A stretch of 50,022 nt of DNA, taken from positions 1 through 50,022 of the forward strand of contig JWZX01003351.1 in NCBI GenBank assembly GCA_001275005.1, read 5' to 3'. Below the pieces are notes generated by a model. It was given only the letters and a program-made list of their open reading frames with translations. It did no database searches and had not been told where the DNA came from. Shown piece by piece: positions 44,501-50,022 of this stretch (position 1 is its first letter; every line of letters begins with the position of its first letter). The translations under genes and the position numbers were made by a program. Source of the DNA: Chrysochromulina tobinii. Taxonomy: Eukaryota; Haptophyta; Prymnesiales; Chrysochromulinaceae.

Positions 44501-47500
44501 CGCCGACTTGTCAAGCCACGTCTGCCACGCACGCGACAGGTGCACGCTTCGCATATGGGCGAACGCACGAGCAAGCACCGCGTGGGCATCATCGACGTAC
44601 GCCGTGTGTTTGTGCCATGTCTGCCACCCGCGAGCCAGGCCACGATTCCGAATGTGGCGCACGACACGGCTGAGCTGACTCGCCGTCCCTGCCTTCCTTG
44701 CAGCCGCTGTCATGCTCGCCCTCACGCCCTCGCGCCATCGGCGAAAGGCGAGCGCCGACTTGTCGCGGACCAGCTTCATCACAACCAAGAGGATTCTCAC
44801 CAAAGCATCGGCTCGAGCCGAGTGATGCGCGAGCCACTGCCTATAGCACATCACCAGCTCGCGGCGCGTGAGCGTCTCCATCGCCCGCCGCGCCTTCTCC
44901 AGGACCACCAGCCTCGCATGCGCAAGGAGCACCCACGATTGCCAAGCCCGCAATTGCTGGCCGCGCATGATGCGCAAACAAGCGTTTCTGAGCACCCCGA
45001 TTGCGTCGCTCCTCTGGGTGGCCACTGAGCGCCAAGTACGGTATGCACGGCCGAGCCCGCCGCAGGTCCACATTAGGACGGCTCGCTCTTCAATGCTCCT
45101 GGCGGCTTCTTCCGCCGCCTCGCACCACCTGCTAAAGGCAAGTACTGCCCTGCTGTTCGTCAGCTTCATCACCGCCACGCGCATACGCCACAGCGCGCCC
45201 GCTCGGCGCTTGTGCCATTCAGACCAGCCGCCGAAGGCAAGCGCCGCCTCGCGGTGCACGATGACCCCAACAGCCCGACTCAGTTTGCGCAGGGCCTCGA
45301 GCCTCGCTTGCGCCATATCAATCCATGAGAGCCACGCACGCAGCTGCTCGGTGCGCACCATGCGCGCGCATGCATTTCCAAGCGCCCAGCTGGCGTAGCT
45401 GCTCTTTGTCGCCGCTGAGTGCCAAATGCGATACGCCCACCCGAGGACGTGATGCTGACCGTGCTGCTGGAGCATGAAGAGCACCGCGTTGCTGATCACC
45501 GACGCTGCGGTCGCGCGATGCACCCAGAGGTTGAAAGCACCAACGAGCTCGCGACTCATCAGATAGACCAGACCGCGGCGCACCTTCTGGAGCTTCTCGT
45601 TGCCTTCCGCAGCTGTCGAACGCCAGGCGCGCAGCGCTCGAGCAACCGGTGACTGGAAGAGGTTGGCAACCAAACGACGACGCTGACGCCCGACCGCCGC
45701 CATGACTTGCTGCCAATGCCGGAAGCCTTTCTTAAGATTGCGTTGCTGCAGTAGATACAGCGTCATGGACATAATCTCGCGAGTGTGTGCCGACTTGGAC
45801 GAGTCCGAGCTCCAGCTGGTCCACGCGCGGCTCATGCTGCGGTGCATCAGACGATGCATCACGCCGATTAGACGCCCTGTCAGCTCTGCCTGGCGCAGGC
45901 CAAGCACCGCCGCCTCGCACCACCTGCTAAAGGCAAGCGCTGCCTTGCTGCCCGTCAGCTTCATCACCGCCACGCGCATACGCCATAGCGCGCCCGTTCG
46001 GCGCTTGTGCCACTCAGACCACGAGCGCCATGCGTATGAGACTTGCAAGCACATCATGCTGCTCAGCGCGTGTGCGAGCGTCGCCGCAGCCCGGCACGCG
46101 CTCTGCCATGCTCGGACGGCGCCCACCATGTCGCGTCGAGTGAACATCGCCACAGCCGCACGCAGCATACGAGCCGTCTCGGCAGTTCTGGAGGCATGGC
46201 ATACCCACGCCAAGAATGCACGCACCTGCTCCGTATGCAAGTAACGCACGATACATGCACGGAGTGAGCTGCGAGCGGCGTCCCAATCCCGGACCACTTC
46301 GGACCACCGGGACAGCGCCAAGGCAGCCGCTAGGTTTATGAATCGGAGGGCCGCCGATCGAAGCAGCAACTTCTGCTGGGCAAGACTGTTCCACATGTCC
46401 AGTGCCCGGTGTATACGCCAGTGCACAAGGCGGCCAGCGATGCGACGCAGCATCGCCACACGAAAGTGACCCTGGAAGTCAAAGCGCCATCGCGCAAACG
46501 CGAGGGCGAGCTGCCGTCGCAGAACATAGGCGAGCCCCCGCATGCGACGCATATTCTCGTTGAGAGCGATGGAGCGCACCTCGAGCAGGCTATGCCAAGC
46601 GCGCGCGAGGCCGTCACCTCGAAGGAAGGCTGCGGCGTGGCGCAAGCTCGTTGTTGCGGCCGCGCGCTGGTGGCAGTAGTGGACCATGGTGTGGAATGCG
46701 CGGCTGGATGCGCGGCTGGTAGCCGAGGCGAAGAGCGCGTGGAACGCGCGTTCCGTGCGAGTGAGCCTCATCTTGCGCAGCATCTCTTCCGTGGCCTCGT
46801 CAGCCATGGTGCGGAAGGCGCGCAGAAGCTCCGTGCATCGCAGATAGACGCACGCGCGCTTCCACATGGTCATGCGCTCTCTCCAGACTGCCAAGGCACG
46901 CACCGTCGAGACGGCACCCCAGCGACGCGCCACTTGGGCCACTGATGCGAGAGAGTGCACGCGCTTGCTCGAGTACGCTGCCCAGCACCTCCAGCTCATG
47001 GCCAGCTGTTGCTGGAAGAGGGTTTGGAGGGTGCGCCGCATTTGCTGCAGCGCGATCGTCTGCGCTTGAACCGTCCGCGTCCACTGCTCCCAGCTCGGCG
47101 CCAGGTGGCGTTGAAGGAAGCTCTGAAGGGCACGCCGCATGTGCTGCAGAGCACTCGTCTGCGCCTGAACCGTTTGCTTCCACTGCTCCCAGCCATCCGA
47201 GAGACGGCTCTCGATGAGGCGGATGAGGCAGCGGCGCATGGCTTCCCGATTGGTGCTCAGCGCACCAGCCTGCTCCGTCCACGTAGACCAGCCAGCCGCG
47301 AGGCGAATGTTCATCAGGTGCGAGAAGAAACGCCGAAGGCGCGCATGGCGCTGCCTGCTCACCATGACTCCGTGCGCCCATGCGTCCCAACCGTCGGCGA
47401 GGCGACTGTTAAGGAGCCGCGTGAGGCAGCGCGTCATGGCGGCACGCTCGGCCCTCTGGATGGCAGCCGCCTCCGCCCACGCGTCCCAGCTGCGCGCGAG

Positions 47501-49552
47501 TCGGCTGCTCAGGAAACGTGCCAGGCTGCGCCGCATCCCCTCGAGACTTGCGATGCTGGCAGCGGCGGCCTCGGCCCACGAAACCCATCCACGAGCAAGT
47601 AAACTGCTCGTGAGGTGGGCGAGGCAGCGCTCCATGCCCGCTTTCTGTGTGCGGCTCTCTGAGGCCGCCTCCGCCCATGCATCAAAAGCATGCGCCTGAT
47701 GGCGGTGCATCAGAGAGCCCACGCAGCGACGCATCGAGACCAAGGTCTCCCTCTGCTTCTCGGAAGCTGCACGCCACCCACGCCAAGCACGCGTCCTCTC
47801 CGCAAGCACCATCGTCTGCCACGCGCGCCGCATCGCCCTCTGATCGTACGCAACCTCCCTCCAGCGACGCAGCCCGTGCGCGCGCTGTTGATGGAGGAGG
47901 CAATCGAGAGCGCGGGCGGCTCTCCGGCGCGCTCTCGTGAGCGCCCGGCTCTTAGTCATCCACTTCACATACCCGCGTGACAGCTCGCAGAGGACAAGGC
48001 GCGCGAGGCAGCGGCGCATCGCAGCGCGCCACCTCTTCCCCTCCACAGCCGCGTCGGCCCACGGCGCCCAGCACGACGCGAGCCCACGGTGCATCAGGTG
48101 CCGCACGCACCGCTGCATCGCGTCCCGGCGCGCCGTGCAAGCGCCCACAAAGTCTCGCCACGAGTACCATGCTCGCACGGTCTCAGCTCGGTGCAATCGA
48201 GCGAGCCCCCGGCGTAGCGCGAGGGCTGCGCGGTGCGCGCGCCGCCATGCATGCAACCTCGCGGCGAGGTGCCGATGCATCAAGCGGAGGATCGTCGACA
48301 ACACGAGATGGCGTGAGTGCGAGCCCTTGAGTGCGACGAGACACCAAGTCCGAAAGGCTGTCATGCCATGCCGCCATCGCCACGCGCGTGCCGTGCGCTC
48401 GAGCGACTCGAGGCACCTCGCCTGCTCCGCACTTGTGTACGCCCATTGGGCAAAGCCGCGAGCGAGTGCTTGGTGGTGCAACCTCGCGAAGGCAGCACGC
48501 GCGAGCGAGAGCGTGCACGCGATGGCGCTGCGCTCGCTCGCACACTCGCGCCAAGTGCTCCACGAAAGCGCGAGCAGATCGCCTCTCAGGTACTGCGCAC
48601 CCTTGCGCAGCAGCCGCCGCTGCTCGCGCTGCTGCTGCACGTTCTCCATCCATGTGCACCACGCGCGGCCTGCTTCGAGGTGGCTCCGACGGCTCATCGC
48701 GCGCAGGAGGCTCATCCCTGCGAGCGCGTGCCTCCGGAGGCGATCCCAACTCTCGCGCGCCGTTTGCGACCACGCACGCCGAAAGGCGAGCTTTGCGAGG
48801 GTATGCCGCCGGATGACGTTTGCAGATGTCACCCGGAGCAGCTCGCGCTGCACCACCGCCTCACGCGCCGCGCGCGCATGCAAGTAGCCAAGGAGCTTCT
48901 CCGTAAGGCCAAGCACGCCTGCACAGCGCCTGTGGAAGCCTTTCACTTTGTTGCGCAGCAAGATGACCGCCTGGCGGGGCAACGATGCGGCGTCCGCCGT
49001 GGCCTCGCACTCGTCGCGAAGGCCGGTGATGGCCTCGCTCAGCTCCCCAAAATAGTCGGGTGGCAGCCGTAACGCGATAGAAGTGACCCGGTTTCGCACC
49101 AGGGCTTCCTGCAGAATCGTGGCCGCATCTGAGGCTGTCGAGGGCTTGGTGCTCAAGGCGTCCTGCTTGCCCTCCGTGGTCAGGTCTAGCTCGCGTCGCA
49201 CAGGCTCCTTGCGTGGGCGTGACGGCGAGCGCTTCGGACTGTTGGGCCCTTTCCACGCTTCTCGCCCTCCCAGCGAGCCTCTCAAGGAGGAAAGAGCGGT
49301 TTCTACGGCGTTGTGCGAAGCGAGTTGAAGCTTGGTGACGTCGTTGGGTGATCGGAGCAGCATACTTGCCACCGAACGTTTCGACGATTTACTCGGTGGC
49401 GGCTTGAGCTTGCTCGCCTGGAGTCCCGTTCCTGCCAACTGGTGGTCCAGCTCCTGGTCTCGCCGCGATAACTCAGCAATCTCGCGCTCGAGCGCTTGGA
49501 GTCGGCTGGCTGCCAGCTGCGAGCCTTGCATGTCGGGAAAGTCCACGATCAT
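41562..49552 (-). CDS. Giant Sfi1-like repeat protein with TPR-like and UBA-like C-terminus
   Basis: About 2,648 residues after one 43-nt intron (42926-42884, GTAAGG...TTTCAG) and one single-base correction near 43996-44000. The N-terminus is helical (LQALEREIAELSRRDQELDH). From about residue 220 there are dozens of repeats with the core [RS]AWxxW, spaced almost exactly 28 residues between cores (RAWQTWLDKSA, RSWKRWCSASV, RAWRRWCSMCL). This is the centrin-binding repeat pattern of Sfi1 and related centrosome/basal-body proteins, in which each repeat binds one centrin along a continuous helix. The last part (41562-42690) is different: an Ala/Pro linker with GIPKASTPPTV repeats, a TPR-like pair (DFAGARDAFDEAYRMCPRDG), and a UBA-like domain (ERALIDMGFDREKVVAAAAA, DFQKAVNILFLEK). 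It is probably a basal-body or rootlet scaffold. Confidence 0.85.
42367..42440 (-). repeat. 33-nt tandem units encoding GIPKASTPPTV
   Basis: Units at 42367-42399 and 42400-42432 are identical, with a partial third from 42433. They add 11-residue blocks to the linker between the Sfi1-like repeats and the TPR/UBA end. A further 18-nt pair nearby (about 42567-42602) encodes SFVTNPSFVTK. Confidence 0.85.
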
Positions 49553-50022
49553 GGAGCCGCGCTCAAGGCCGCGCAGCAGCGTGCTCCGAGCGTCGGGACG
49601 GCCTCACCCGGGCGTAAGGAAACACCGTTACGCGAGACTTGGCCCAGCGCCCACCACGGCGTTTCGAAACAGCTACATGTAAGTTTACTACATGTAACTA
49701 CGGATCCTGTCTACAGTCTTCTGTCGCGAAGAACTCTGAAGCAGCGTACGAGAGCGTGACCTTCCTTTCAGTGTTCAGGGCTGGGCCCCGATCTCTCTTG
49801 GTCATCGAGGAAACATGACGATCTTGGTCATCGATCTTGGTCATGACGACTACGACACTTAAGACTTATCACTATCTGACTTAACGACACGCTTTACCTT
49901 TAGGCCTTTACGTCAATTTGGCGCTTGGGGCGTACATAAGCGTACATAGGTTCATTCAAAAATCAACATCCAAGCGCTCCGGGCCGCGCGCCCGCGCCCG
50001 CCGGCGGCCCGGCCGGCGGGCC
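49553..50022. promoter_or_regulatory. Upstream region of the Sfi1-like gene, window end
   Basis: Contains a direct repeat CTACATGTAA at 49673-49682 and 49688-49697, three copies of a TCTTGGTCAT word at about 49796-49845, and a GC-saturated final 50 bases. The promoter of the giant gene should lie here. No other gene is seen before the window ends. Confidence 0.45.

Noticed and set aside
49970-50022. GC palindrome-like end as a telomere or origin
   Set aside because: Only a G/C-rich run at the window edge, with no telomeric unit.

Overview
This window looks like nuclear DNA from a compact, GC-rich, photosynthetic and flagellated eukaryotic microalga. A haptophyte-type organism fits best. The evidence is: a fucoxanthin/chlorophyll a/c-binding light-harvesting protein with secondary-plastid-style targeting, a delta-class carbonic anhydrase, a front-end (cytochrome b5) fatty-acid desaturase, a TSNAXIP1-like flagellar protein, septin, kinesin, a giant Sfi1-like protein, and GT-AG introns as short as about 43 nt. 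There are no bacterial operons, CRISPR arrays or intact transposable elements. I found no rRNA or tRNA gene I could support. The species assignment is inference.

Layout. 0-7 kb: a partial minus-strand gene running off the left edge; an ER lectin (OS-9/MRH type) fused to a YccV/HspQ-like domain; a convergent PEBP-family protein with a signal peptide and a C-terminal HDEL; and, divergent from it, a cytochrome b5 desaturase whose reading frame continues into a thylakoid-lumen-like module. 7-12 kb: a very large composite reading unit with a SETD3/RLSMT-type SET domain, GT25, a GT-A nucleotide-sugar transferase, a GNAT acetyltransferase and a second GT25. 12-14.5 kb: a three-exon gene that puts several membrane spans in front of a delta-carbonic anhydrase. 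15-25 kb: a SMYD-like SET protein, an EF-hand protein, a hypothetical protein, a TSNAXIP1-like flagellar coiled coil and a CXXC zinc-finger protein. 25-33 kb: an NFACT-R protein, a mitochondrial carrier, the light-harvesting protein, a PiT phosphate transporter and a formate/nitrite transporter. 33-41 kb: a septin with a hydrophobic tail, divergent from an N-terminally acylation-motif kinesin; a GT31-like glycosyltransferase; a hypothetical protein; and a DnaJ protein with an MGAGAS N-terminus. 41.5-49.6 kb: one giant Sfi1-like gene (about 2,650 residues) ending in TPR-like and UBA-like segments.

Several genes need splicing or frame correction to give continuous domains. I reconstructed frame-consistent GT-AG introns for seven genes: the left-edge gene, delta-CA, LHC, FNT, septin, the composite glycan gene (first break only) and the Sfi1 giant. 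Three further breaks look like single-base indels: in the OS-9-like gene, the second break in the composite glycan gene, and the Sfi1 giant. Functionally the window mixes ER quality control, lipid and glycan metabolism, inorganic carbon, phosphate and nitrogen acquisition, light harvesting, and cytoskeleton. The striking feature is how many of these genes are domain fusions not expected from their families.
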